In this document: positions 32,650 through 41,617 of the stretch, one piece after another | How the letters are laid out: every line of letters starts with the position of its first letter | Numbering within the stretch: the first letter of the stretch is position 1 | Assembly: GCF_030676955.1 (NCBI RefSeq) | Contig: NZ_JAUUUU010000001.1 | Coordinates: 682,001 to 746,000, forward strand | Reading direction: 5' to 3' | Source: Porticoccus litoralis | GTDB taxonomy: Bacteria > Pseudomonadota > Gammaproteobacteria > Pseudomonadales > Porticoccaceae | DNA: 64,000 bases | Notes under the pieces: generated by a model | What the model was told of the DNA's origin: nothing | What the model saw: the letters and a program-made list of their open reading frames with translations, nothing else | The model's database searches: none | Made by a program: the position numbers and the translations under genes

Positions 32650-34071
32650 TTATCTCAGCTTTCGCTCTTCCAGCATTTTCACCAGTTTGCCGACGCTGCC
32701 CGCACCCTGGGTAATCACCATGTCGCCACCGTGGACAATATCTTTCAGCACATCCGCCACCGATTCGATATCCGGCACGTAGATGGGGTCCACCAATCCC
32801 CGCTGACGAATGCTGCGACACAGTGAACGGCTATCCGCCCCCGGTATCTCGTCTTCACCGGCGGAATAAACCTCCAACAAAATCAATACATCGCAGCTCG
32901 ACAACACACCCACGAAGTCTTCATACAGATCCCGGGTCCGGGTGTAGCGGTGTGGCTGAAAAATCATCACCAGCCGCTTTTCAGGCCAACCCTCGCGGAC
33001 AGCCTTGATAGTGGCGGCCACCTCGCGAGGATGGTGACCGTAATCGTCCACCAGCATGGCCTCGCCACCGGAAACCGGGTATTCCCCGTAAATTTCAAAA
33101 CGCCTGCCGACACCCTGAAAGCCGCTCAGCCCCAGTTGAATGGCCTCATCTGCAATTCCCTCATCGGTGGCAATGGCAACCACGGCCGCGGCATTAAGAA
33201 CGTTGTGTACGCCCGGAATATTCAACTCGATATTCAGGGGCTCGCTGTGTTCCGGGCGAAAAATCTTGAAGTGGCTATTGTTTTGGCGAATGGAAACATC
33301 CTCGATGCGGAAGTCGGCATCGTCGGAAAATCCGTATGTCAAAACAGGCCTGGAAACGTCCGGCAATATCTCGCGCACCACCGGGTCATCAATACAAAGC
33401 ACCGCCAGCCCATAAAAAGGCAAGTTGTGGAGGAACTCGATAAAAGTCTGTTTCAGCCGATTGAAATCAAACCCATAGGTTTCCATGTGATCCGCATCGA
33501 TGTTGGTCACCACGGCCACCATCGGCTGTAAGTGCAGAAAAGAAGCATCACTTTCATCGGCTTCAGCCACCAGATAACGACTAACACCCAGGCGGGCGTT
33601 GGTGCCAGCGCCTTTGACCAGACCGCCGATGACGAATGTCGGGTCCATGCCACCGGCTGCGAGCACCGAGGCCAACAGGCTGGTGGTGGTGGTCTTGCCG
33701 TGAGTACCGGCCACGGCTATGCCGTGTCGATAGCGCATCAGCTCCGCCAGCATTTCCGCACGGCGGACTATCGGTATGCGCAGTTCCCTGGCGCGTATCA
33801 CTTCCTCGTTGCTGTCGGATACCGCCGAGGACAACACCACCACATCGGCACCGTCGACGTTATATCCGGCATGACCCATCATGATGGTGACGCCCATGCG
33901 ACGCAGACGGGAAGTATTGCTGTTATCTGCCAAGTCAGAACCGGAGATCGTGTAGCCCTGGTTAAACAGAACTTCGGCAATACCACACATGCCGCTGCCG
34001 CCAATGCCGATAAAGTGTATGCGGCGGATACGGCGCATTTCCGGAACCGGGTGAAAACCATCAGCGCCCAC
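32650..34071 (-). CDS. murC: UDP-N-acetylmuramate--L-alanine ligase MurC
   Basis: Adds the first stem residue, L-Ala, to UDP-MurNAc. It has 473 residues. MRRIRRIHFIGIGGSGMCGIAE is the UDP-binding motif, GTHGKTTTTSL the P-loop, AEADESDASFL follows, and DDYGHHPREVAAT is in the C-terminal domain. I choose the GTG at 34071, inside the end of murG, because AGGAGG lies six bases upstream. Upstream alternatives read into non-homologous residues, and an internal ATG lacks a good site. The overlap with murG (11 nt) suggests coupling. Confidence 0.97.
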   Translation of the reverse strand: MGADGFHPVPEMRRIRRIHFIGIGGSGMCGIAEVLFNQGYTISGSDLADNSNTSRLRRMGVTIMMGHAGYNVDGADVVVLSSAVSDSNEEVIRARELRIPIVRRAEMLAELMRYRHGIAVAGTHGKTTTTSLLASVLAAGGMDPTFVIGGLVKGAGTNARLGVSRYLVAEADESDASFLHLQPMVAVVTNIDADHMETYGFDFNRLKQTFIEFLHNLPFYGLAVLCIDDPVVREILPDVSRPVLTYGFSDDADFRIEDVSIRQNNSHFKIFRPEHSEPLNIELNIPGVHNVLNAAAVVAIATDEGIADEAIQLGLSGFQGVGRRFEIYGEYPVSGGEAMLVDDYGHHPREVAATIKAVREGWPEKRLVMIFQPHRYTRTRDLYEDFVGVLSSCDVLILLEVYSAGEDEIPGADSRSLCRSIRQRGLVDPIYVPDIESVADVLKDIVHGGDMVITQGAGSVGKLVKMLEERKLR

Positions 34072-35146
34072 GGCACACCTCCTCACAAATATCCGCCACT
34101 GTTTCGGCCACATGTGGCCTGGACAGCTTGCGGGCATTGCTCGCCATCCGGACTAACAGCTGGTCATCGGCCAATCGGGCCTGCAACCTTTCGGCCAGCG
34201 CCACTGCCGTCAGCTCTGACTGCTGGATGATTTCAGCGGCTTCACCATCCACCAGCCATTGGGCGTTGTGGGTCTGGTGATCGTCGATAGCAAACGGAAA
34301 CGGCACCAGAATAGAACCCACGCCGGCTGCCGCCAGCTCCGATACTGTCAGGGCACCCGAACGACAGATCACCAGATCCGCCCAACCGTAGGCTTCCGCC
34401 ATATCGGCAATGAAGGGTTCCAAATCTGCCTCAACACCAGCCTGTTGATACGCCTCTTCAGTCACCTGCTGATGGGCTTTACCACATTGATGACGCACCA
34501 ACGGTCTTTTATTTTCCGGCATCAGCGCCAGGGCTTCGGGTACCAACTTGTTGATGGCCAGGGCACCAAGACTGCCACCGAGCACCAGCAGATGCCGCGG
34601 CCGATCTTCCGCACCAATACGTTGCGCGGGTTCCGCCAAAGCACTGATTTCAGGACGCACCGGATTGCCGGTCCATTCGCCGCGGGGTAGCGCGCCGGGA
34701 AAAGCCTCGAGCACACGACTGGCTATCTTGCCGAGTAATTTATTAGTGGTACCGGCAATGGCATTCTGCTCGTGGATCACCAGCGGAATCCCCAACAGCC
34801 TGGCCGCCACGCCACCTGGGCCTGAGGCAAAACCGCCCAGCCCTAGAACAGCATCCGGGCGCTCGCGGCGCAGAACGCCCAGCGCCTGCCACAGAGCACG
34901 GGTCAGCAACAACGGTGCCCAGATCAACTTGAGGATACCCTTGCCACGCAGGCCAGTGACGTCGATGTAATTGATCGGCAGGTTGTTGGCGGGGACCAGT
35001 TCTGCCTCAATACCACGCCGGGTGCCCAACCAGGATACGGCGACATCACGGGCGCGCAGTGCCTGTGCCACCGCAAGTGCGGGGAACACATGACCACCGG
35101 TGCCACCGGCCATCACCACCACCTTGTTACATCTCCGCTCTGTCAC
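34061..35146 (-). CDS. murG: UDP-GlcNAc--lipid I N-acetylglucosamine transferase MurG
   Basis: Peripheral membrane glycosyltransferase (GT28) making lipid II from lipid I. It has 361 residues. VMAGGTGGHVFPALAVA is the N-terminal glycine loop, then HEQNAIAGTTNKLL, VLGGSLGALAIN and the UDP-sugar site VICRSGALTVSELAAAG. The start is GTG at 35146, preceded by AGGTGA and overlapping the ftsW stop by 20 nt. Confidence 0.98.
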   Translation of the reverse strand: MTERRCNKVVVMAGGTGGHVFPALAVAQALRARDVAVSWLGTRRGIEAELVPANNLPINYIDVTGLRGKGILKLIWAPLLLTRALWQALGVLRRERPDAVLGLGGFASGPGGVAARLLGIPLVIHEQNAIAGTTNKLLGKIASRVLEAFPGALPRGEWTGNPVRPEISALAEPAQRIGAEDRPRHLLVLGGSLGALAINKLVPEALALMPENKRPLVRHQCGKAHQQVTEEAYQQAGVEADLEPFIADMAEAYGWADLVICRSGALTVSELAAAGVGSILVPFPFAIDDHQTHNAQWLVDGEAAEIIQQSELTAVALAERLQARLADDQLLVRMASNARKLSRPHVAETVADICEEVCRGR

Positions 35147-36311
35147 GTCTCACCTGTCTCGCAACCGCCGGGACATCATCCATCTCCCGGTTAATCCGCA
35201 ATACCAGTGCCACCATGGCACAACACATCAATAAACTGCTGCCGCCATAACTGATAAATGGCAGCGTCAGCCCTTTGGTGGGGAGCAACCCTGAGGTCAC
35301 ACCCATATTGATAAAGGCCTGCCCCGCCAGCATGGTGGCAATACCAAAACAGCTGTAAGCAGCAAACCAGTCTTCCTGGGCTACAGCCCGACGGGCCACA
35401 TGTAGAATCCGTGATACCAGCAGGACGTAGAGCGCAATCGCCAACACCACACCCAGCAGACCAAACTCCTCGGCATAGATAGCAAACACGAAATCCGTGT
35501 GTGCCTCCGGCAGGTAAAACAGTTTCTGCACGCTGTTACCCAATCCCACGCCCAACCATTCCCCACGACCAAACGCAATCAGAGACTGGGTCAACTGGTA
35601 GCCACTGTCATACTGATCCGCCCAAGGGTCGAGAAAGGTCACGAGTCGCTGTAGACGATAAGGAGAGAGAAGAGCCACTGATGCCATGGCACCCAACCCG
35701 GCAAGCAGGATCAGGGTAAATTGCCAGACCCTGGCACCGCCCATAAACAACATGCCCATCACCGTCGCAGCCATCACCACCGATGAACCAAAATCCGGCT
35801 CCAGCAACAGCAACACAGCCACCACGCCCAGCAGCCCGATCGGCTTGGCAAAATACCGCCAGTTCTCCCGCAGCTCTCTCTGGTAGCGCTCCAGATAGCC
35901 CGCTGTGAATAGAATCATCACGAACTTTGCGATCTCCGAGACCTGCAGATTCAAAGGTCCCAATGGGATCCAGCGCTGACTACCATTTACCCGGCGACCC
36001 ACGCCGGGAATCAATACCGCCACCAGCAACAGCAGAGTCAGAACCAGCAAAGGCACACCATAGTGAAACCAGAAGCGGGACGGCACATTGAGGAACACTG
36101 CGGCCACCCCTGCCCCCATCAGCAAAAACAGTAAATGGCGCTTCAGGTAGAAGAAGGCATCTCCGTAGCTGTGATCGGCGAAACTGATGGAGGCGGAACA
36201 GATCATTACCAGACCAATGGAGGCGATGGCCAATGCCGGTAACAGCAGCGCCCGGTCCAGCTCCCGTACAAAGTCCGAGCAGCGCATCAGTTGCAGGGCC
36301 AGCATGTTCAT
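35127..36311 (-). CDS. ftsW: Septal SEDS glycosyltransferase FtsW
   Basis: Multispan SEDS-family peptidoglycan polymerase acting with FtsI at the septum. It has 394 residues with about ten transmembrane helices. Conserved blocks are GRRVNGSQRWIPLGPLNLQVSE, the catalytic-Asp region SLLEPDFGSSVVM (here LLLEPDFGSSVVMA), and GLTLPFISYGGSSLL. The start overlaps the murD stop by 4 nt, and the end overlaps murG. Confidence 0.98.
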   Translation of the reverse strand: MNMLALQLMRCSDFVRELDRALLLPALAIASIGLVMICSASISFADHSYGDAFFYLKRHLLFLLMGAGVAAVFLNVPSRFWFHYGVPLLVLTLLLLVAVLIPGVGRRVNGSQRWIPLGPLNLQVSEIAKFVMILFTAGYLERYQRELRENWRYFAKPIGLLGVVAVLLLLEPDFGSSVVMAATVMGMLFMGGARVWQFTLILLAGLGAMASVALLSPYRLQRLVTFLDPWADQYDSGYQLTQSLIAFGRGEWLGVGLGNSVQKLFYLPEAHTDFVFAIYAEEFGLLGVVLAIALYVLLVSRILHVARRAVAQEDWFAAYSCFGIATMLAGQAFINMGVTSGLLPTKGLTLPFISYGGSSLLMCCAMVALVLRINREMDDVPAVARQVRRDRAEM

Positions 36312-37651
36312 TGCAATGCCTCCACTGCCGCAGCAAACTTCCGACCGCGATCTTCGAAACCACTAAACATGTCAAAGCTGGCACAGGCAGGAGACAACAA
36401 CACCACATCCCCCGCAGTGGCCACCTGGCTGGCAGCGGCCACCGCCGCCGCCAGGCTGGTAGCGTGAACGGTATCGACCAGCCCACCAACGGCGCGATCA
36501 ATGGCCGGAGCATCTTCACCCATCAGCACCAGCTGTTTAACGGCACCGGGCAGCGCGGCAGCCAACGGTGCAAAATCCTGCCCCTTGCCTTGCCCCCCGG
36601 CGATCAGAATCAGGTTCTCTCCCCGGGCCAGGCCGGTGATCGCCGCCAGCGTGGCGCCCACATTGGTGGCTTTGGAGTCATTGATATAGGAAACGCCGCC
36701 CACTTCGCCAACAACCTGGCAGCGATGATCCAGCCCCTTGAAGCGGCGCAGCGTGTCGAGCATTGACGCCATCGGCAAGCCACAAGCCGTGCCGAGGGCG
36801 AGGGCTGCCAGTGCATTGGCACAATTATGTCGGCCCTTGATACCCAACTCCCGCTCCGGCATAAGCGGATCAAACTGGTAGTAAAGCCAGGACTCTCCCT
36901 CATGCTGACGTAAACCGAAGCCCTTGAAATCCGGCTGACCCAGCCCAAAACTCCACTGTTTGACCCCATCGCCGACCAGCGGGTTGGTCAGGGCATCATC
37001 TCTATTCATCACCACCTGGCGAGCACCGATAAAGATCCGGTGTTTGGCCTGGTGGTAATCCAACAGGCCGTTGTATCGATCCATATGGTCGGCACTGATA
37101 TTCAGCACCACCGCCACCTCGGCATTGAGCGCCTGCACCGATTCCAGCTGGAAGCTGGACAATTCCAGTACGTAAAGCTGGGCGTCAGACTGCAGCAGAT
37201 CAAGCGCTGCCACACCGAGATTGCCACCCACGCCGGCAACCACTTTTGCGTCCGCACACATCTCGCCAACTAGGGTGGTAACGGTACTTTTGCCATTGGA
37301 GCCAGTGATCGCAATGATTGAGGCATTGGCACTGCGAGCGAACAATTCAATGTCATTGATCACGGGGATATCTGCCGCAAGCGCCTGCTGGACTGCAGGG
37401 TGCTGGCGCGTCAGTCCAGGACTGAGAATCACTTCATCCGCAGTCAGCAACGCATCTGAAGACAGCTCGCCAAGCATCACTGGCACATCCGGCATATCCG
37501 CCTTCAACTGCTCCAGGCCAGGGGGCTGCTGGCGGGTGTCACACATCACAAAGCGCTCGCCGAGGCGAGTCAGATGACGAGCCACAGACAAACCGGTGAC
37601 GCCGATACCGACGACCACTTTCAGTTTGCTACTCGCTATCAATTGCGACAT
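36308..37651 (-). CDS. murD: UDP-N-acetylmuramoyl-L-alanine--D-glutamate ligase MurD
   Basis: Adds D-Glu to UDP-MurNAc-L-Ala. It has 447 residues from the ATG at 37651, which has GGAG seven bases upstream. GIGVTGLSVARHLTRLG is the UDP-binding motif, ITGSNGKSTVTTLVGE the P-loop, NISADHMDRY follows, and the C-terminal SKATNVGATLAAI carries the carboxy-domain contact. It is placed between mraY and ftsW; its start is 24 bp past the mraY stop. Confidence 0.98.
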   Translation of the reverse strand: MSQLIASSKLKVVVGIGVTGLSVARHLTRLGERFVMCDTRQQPPGLEQLKADMPDVPVMLGELSSDALLTADEVILSPGLTRQHPAVQQALAADIPVINDIELFARSANASIIAITGSNGKSTVTTLVGEMCADAKVVAGVGGNLGVAALDLLQSDAQLYVLELSSFQLESVQALNAEVAVVLNISADHMDRYNGLLDYHQAKHRIFIGARQVVMNRDDALTNPLVGDGVKQWSFGLGQPDFKGFGLRQHEGESWLYYQFDPLMPERELGIKGRHNCANALAALALGTACGLPMASMLDTLRRFKGLDHRCQVVGEVGGVSYINDSKATNVGATLAAITGLARGENLILIAGGQGKGQDFAPLAAALPGAVKQLVLMGEDAPAIDRAVGGLVDTVHATSLAAAVAAASQVATAGDVVLLSPACASFDMFSGFEDRGRKFAAAVEALQ

Positions 37652-37674
37652 TGCCACTCTCCGCGCCCCCTTAA

Positions 37675-38757
37675 TCAACGCAGCTTTAACGTTGCCAGGC
37701 CAAACAACACCAGCACCAGGGTAATAATCCAGAAACGCACGATCACCCGAGGTTCCGGCCAGCCTTTCAATTCAAAATGGTGGTGGATGGGCGCCATGCG
37801 AAAAATCCGTCGGCCAGTCATCTTGAAAGACGCGACCTGCATGATCACTGACACCGTCTCCAGAACGAACACGCCACCCATGATGAAAAAAACAATTTCC
37901 TGACGCACGATCACCGCCATCACGCCGAGCGCTGCGCCGAGGGCCAACGCGCCCACGTCGCCCATGAAAACCTGCGCGGGATAGGTGTTGAACCACAGAA
38001 AGCCCAATCCGGCACCGGCGAGCGCTGCACAGAACACCACCAGCTCCCCGGCGCCCGCGACGTAGGGAATATGCAGGTACTCTGAAAACTGCACATTACC
38101 CACCAAGTAGGCAAATACCCCGAGCGCACCCGCCACCAATACACTTGGCATGATGGCGAGGCCGTCGAGGCCATCCGTGAGATTGACAGCATTACTACTG
38201 CCGACAATGACAAAGTAGGTCAACACCACATAAAACATGCCAAGCGGCAGGGCCACTTCCTTGAAGAACGGCACAATCAGCTCATTTTCCGCGCCGCTAC
38301 TGCCAGTACTGTAGAGAAAAATGGCAGCCCCCAATCCCGCGACAGACTGCCAAAAGTATTTCCAGCGAGCCGGCAGGCCCCGGGAATTTTTTTCCACCAC
38401 CTTGCGGTAATCATCCACCCAACCCACGGCACCAAACACAAAGGTGACGATCATGACGACCCACACGTAGTGATTACTGAGATCTGACCAGAGCAGAGCG
38501 CTGACAAAGATCGACAATAAAATCAGGGCTCCACCCATGGTGGGCGTCCCTGATTTGCTGAGGTGGCTCTGTGGGCCATCGGTGCGAACGGACTGCCCGA
38601 TTTGCAGGTAATTGAGGCGTCGGATCATCATCGGCCCCAACAACAGCGACAGACCCAAGGCCGTTAATACTCCGAGAATCGCGCGAAACGTTAGGTACTG
38701 CACCACGGCAAATGCCGTGAAGTACTGGGACAGGTATTCAGCCAACCAAAGCAGCAT
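37675..38757 (-). CDS. mraY: Phospho-N-acetylmuramoyl-pentapeptide-transferase MraY
   Basis: Ten-helix membrane enzyme forming lipid I from UDP-MurNAc-pentapeptide and undecaprenyl phosphate. It has 360 residues, the same as E. coli. SKSGTPTMGGALIL, GWVDDYRKVV (metal-binding Asp-Asp), NAVNLTDGLDGLAI and the C-terminal MAPIHHHFELKGWPE are all present. ATG 38757 is 2 bp after the murF stop. Confidence 0.99.
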   Translation of the reverse strand: MLLWLAEYLSQYFTAFAVVQYLTFRAILGVLTALGLSLLLGPMMIRRLNYLQIGQSVRTDGPQSHLSKSGTPTMGGALILLSIFVSALLWSDLSNHYVWVVMIVTFVFGAVGWVDDYRKVVEKNSRGLPARWKYFWQSVAGLGAAIFLYSTGSSGAENELIVPFFKEVALPLGMFYVVLTYFVIVGSSNAVNLTDGLDGLAIMPSVLVAGALGVFAYLVGNVQFSEYLHIPYVAGAGELVVFCAALAGAGLGFLWFNTYPAQVFMGDVGALALGAALGVMAVIVRQEIVFFIMGGVFVLETVSVIMQVASFKMTGRRIFRMAPIHHHFELKGWPEPRVIVRFWIITLVLVLFGLATLKLR

Positions 38758-38759
38758 GA

Positions 38760-40118
38760 TCAGGATTCCCCAAACTCTGTTATCTGTTGCACTACCGTTT
38801 CCATCGCCATGTATCGCGACCCCTTGACCAGCACTGTCATCTCCGGGCCCAACAACTCCCGCAATGCGCTCACCAGTGCATCCTTGCCGTCAAAATGTTG
38901 TCCCCGATCACCGAATGCTTTAACCGTGTGAATGCCGAGTGGCCCTACAGCAAGCAACTGATCCACTCCATGGCGGGCGGCATAATCACCCACTTCCGCG
39001 TGCATTTTTGCTTCATCGCTGCCCAGCTCGCCCATGTCTCCCAGCACCAGAACGTGCTTGCCAGGCTGTGCGGCCAGCACATCAATGGCAGCTTTTACCG
39101 AACCGGGGTTGGCGTTATAGGTGTCATCAATAACCACCACCCCATTGCTCAACACCTTGCGATTGAGGCGCCCCGAAACCGGTTGCACTGTGGCCAAACC
39201 CTTGGCGATGTCATTCAGATCAGCACCGGCAGCGTATGCACAGGCTGCGGCGGCCAGGGCATTGGCGACGTTGTGACGCCCGGCTGTCGGCAGCGTGACC
39301 GACACGTCACCCACCGGGGCAAGCAGTGTGAAGTTGAAGCAACCGAGCGCATCACAGTGCAGGTCGCGGGCGCGGAAATCGGCGTTATCGGAGCTAAGCG
39401 AGTAAGTCAGCACTGGCGCTGCAGCACTGTTGCGCCAGCCTTCGCACCAGCTTTCATCCAGATTGATCACCGCGGTTCCTTCTGGAACCACACCCTGGTA
39501 TATCTCGCCCTTTGCTGTGGCCACCCCGGCAATGCTGCCAAACCCTGCCACATGGGCGGGCATGACATTGTTGACCAGCACCACATCCGGTTTTGCCAGA
39601 CTGCACAAATAGGCGATTTCCCCCGGCCCACTGGCACCCATTTCAATGACGGCATAGCGGTGAGCCGGCTGTAACTGCAACAACGTCAGTGGCACACCAA
39701 TTTGATTGTTGAGGTTGCCCTTGGTGGCCAGCACCGGGCCGCACTGCCGAAGAATGGCAGCGATCATCTCTTTCACCGTGGTTTTGCCACTGCTGCCAGT
39801 GATCGCTACCACGGGACCAAAAAATTGCCGCCGGTTTAACAGCGCGAGCTGCCCCAAGGCAATTGTGGTATCCGGAACCACCCACTGGGGCACATTGATA
39901 TCCCGCATGGGTTTTTCGACAACCAAACCACAGGCCCGGGTAGCAACTTCCGGCAGAAATTCGTGGGCATCAAAGCGTTCTCCCCTCAGCGCCACAAACA
40001 GCTCATCATCAGCCAGTTTTCGGGTGTCGGTACTGATCGAGGTAAAACCGCAGTCGGGGTACATCAGCGTACCGCCGAATTCCTGAGCCGCTGAAGAGAG
40101 GGTTAGCGCCCGCATCAT
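38760..40118 (-). CDS. murF: UDP-MurNAc-tripeptide--D-alanyl-D-alanine ligase MurF
   Basis: Adds D-Ala-D-Ala to complete the UDP-MurNAc-pentapeptide. It has 452 residues. N-terminal TDTRKLADDELFVALRGERFDAHEF, P-loop ITGSSGKTTVKEM, GASGPGEIAYLC, and the C-terminal DDTYNANPGSVKAAID plus LGDMGELG are diagnostic. The ATG at 40118 overlaps the murE stop by 4 nt. Confidence 0.99.
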   Translation of the reverse strand: MMRALTLSSAAQEFGGTLMYPDCGFTSISTDTRKLADDELFVALRGERFDAHEFLPEVATRACGLVVEKPMRDINVPQWVVPDTTIALGQLALLNRRQFFGPVVAITGSSGKTTVKEMIAAILRQCGPVLATKGNLNNQIGVPLTLLQLQPAHRYAVIEMGASGPGEIAYLCSLAKPDVVLVNNVMPAHVAGFGSIAGVATAKGEIYQGVVPEGTAVINLDESWCEGWRNSAAAPVLTYSLSSDNADFRARDLHCDALGCFNFTLLAPVGDVSVTLPTAGRHNVANALAAAACAYAAGADLNDIAKGLATVQPVSGRLNRKVLSNGVVVIDDTYNANPGSVKAAIDVLAAQPGKHVLVLGDMGELGSDEAKMHAEVGDYAARHGVDQLLAVGPLGIHTVKAFGDRGQHFDGKDALVSALRELLGPEMTVLVKGSRYMAMETVVQQITEFGES

Positions 40119-41617
40119 TGGCGCCCCCCGCGCTGACGCAATGCCAGCCTGACTTCCTTGTGGTCACTGAAAGGTAATCGCTGATCACCGACCAGTTGGT
40201 AATCCTCATGGCCCTTCCCCGCCACCAGAATGACATCCCCGTCTGCCGCATTAGCAATGGCATAACGAATAGCCTCAGCGCGATCGGCAACCATTTCGAC
40301 TGATTCCTGGGCAGTGATACCAGACAGAATATCCCTCAAAATTTCATCGGCGTTTTCATGCCGCGGGTTATCGCTAGTCACCACGACTCGATCTGCATAC
40401 CGAGCGGCAATACCACCCATTTGCGGGCGTTTTCCCGCATCCCTATTGCCGCCACAACCAAACACACACCACAACTGTTTTTCGCAGTGATCGCGCAGGG
40501 TCATCAGGGCTTTCTGCAGGGCATCCGGGGTATGGGCGTAGTCAATGACCACCTGGGGCCCCTTGCCATCACCCACCAACTCCATACGACCGACCACCGG
40601 CTGCAGGCGAGGAATGAGCGACAACACTGTTTCCAGCGACAACCCCTGAATGCAAGCCACAGCCACCACGGCCAACAGGTTTTCCAGATTGAACCGACCA
40701 AGCAGCGAACTCGATAACTGCCCCACACCCCATGGGGTGTGAACTGTCGCCTCCAGGCCACGGGGGGAAAGCTTGATATCCATGGCGGAAATTGCGGCAC
40801 CGGGATTGCTCAGGGAGTAACCATACAATTCGACGCCGGCCGGGAGATTTGCAGCAATTTCTGCACCCACCGGATCATCGACATTGATTACTGCCTGCTC
40901 CAGTCCGACCATGCTGAACAAGCGCATCTTGGCTTGGGCGTAGCTGACCAGATCACCATGGTAGTCCAGGTGGTCCCGCGACAGATTGGTGAATACCGCT
41001 GTGGTGAACCGCAACCCCTCAACGCGATATTGGTCGAGGCTGTGGGACGAAACCTCCATCGCCAGATATTCCACATTGGCACTGGCATATTCAGCAAGCA
41101 GTTGTTGCACAACAACCGCGTCCGGGGTCGTCATCCCCGTATCCGTCAGCGTAACCACCCCATTCCGATAGGTCCCGTGACCCAACGTGCCGATCACTGC
41201 CGAACTGCGCCCCGCCAGACTGAACAATTGCGCCAACAACTGGCTGCAGGTGGTTTTGCCGTTGGTTCCTGTTACCCCGGTCAATGTCAGGTGCTCGGAT
41301 GGCTCGCCATAAAACCGTCCGGCGATGTCGCTGATTTTTCTGCTCAGACCGGCAACCGGTATCACGTTGGCGCCGCTCACCTGAAGTCCTTCAGCTTCGG
41401 CAAGGATGACTGCAGCCCCCGCAGTACTCGCCTGCTCGATAAAATCACGTCCATCAACGGCCAGCCCGGGAATGGCGAAGAACAGGTCACCAGGGCGCAG
41501 CTGCCGACTATCGAGACACAACCCCGTAACAACGAGGGATGACAGTGAATCGTGCAGAGGTAAATCTGACAGCAATTCACCCAGGGTCACACCTGTATGC
41601 ATCTGTGTGGCAACCAT
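40115..41617 (-). CDS. murE: UDP-MurNAc-L-alanyl-D-glutamate--2,6-diaminopimelate ligase MurE
   Basis: Adds the third stem residue. Motifs are GVTGTNGKTTCSQLLAQ (P-loop), EVSSHSLDQYRVEG, LSRDHLDYHG and the DNPR signature in VTSDNPRHENADEI, which predicts meso-diaminopimelate as substrate. It has 500 residues from the ATG at 41617. That ATG shares a base with the ftsI stop (TGATG) and has GGAGG upstream. A GTG at 41620 is an equally close alternative. Confidence 0.99.
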   Translation of the reverse strand: MVATQMHTGVTLGELLSDLPLHDSLSSLVVTGLCLDSRQLRPGDLFFAIPGLAVDGRDFIEQASTAGAAVILAEAEGLQVSGANVIPVAGLSRKISDIAGRFYGEPSEHLTLTGVTGTNGKTTCSQLLAQLFSLAGRSSAVIGTLGHGTYRNGVVTLTDTGMTTPDAVVVQQLLAEYASANVEYLAMEVSSHSLDQYRVEGLRFTTAVFTNLSRDHLDYHGDLVSYAQAKMRLFSMVGLEQAVINVDDPVGAEIAANLPAGVELYGYSLSNPGAAISAMDIKLSPRGLEATVHTPWGVGQLSSSLLGRFNLENLLAVVAVACIQGLSLETVLSLIPRLQPVVGRMELVGDGKGPQVVIDYAHTPDALQKALMTLRDHCEKQLWCVFGCGGNRDAGKRPQMGGIAARYADRVVVTSDNPRHENADEILRDILSGITAQESVEMVADRAEAIRYAIANAADGDVILVAGKGHEDYQLVGDQRLPFSDHKEVRLALRQRGGRQ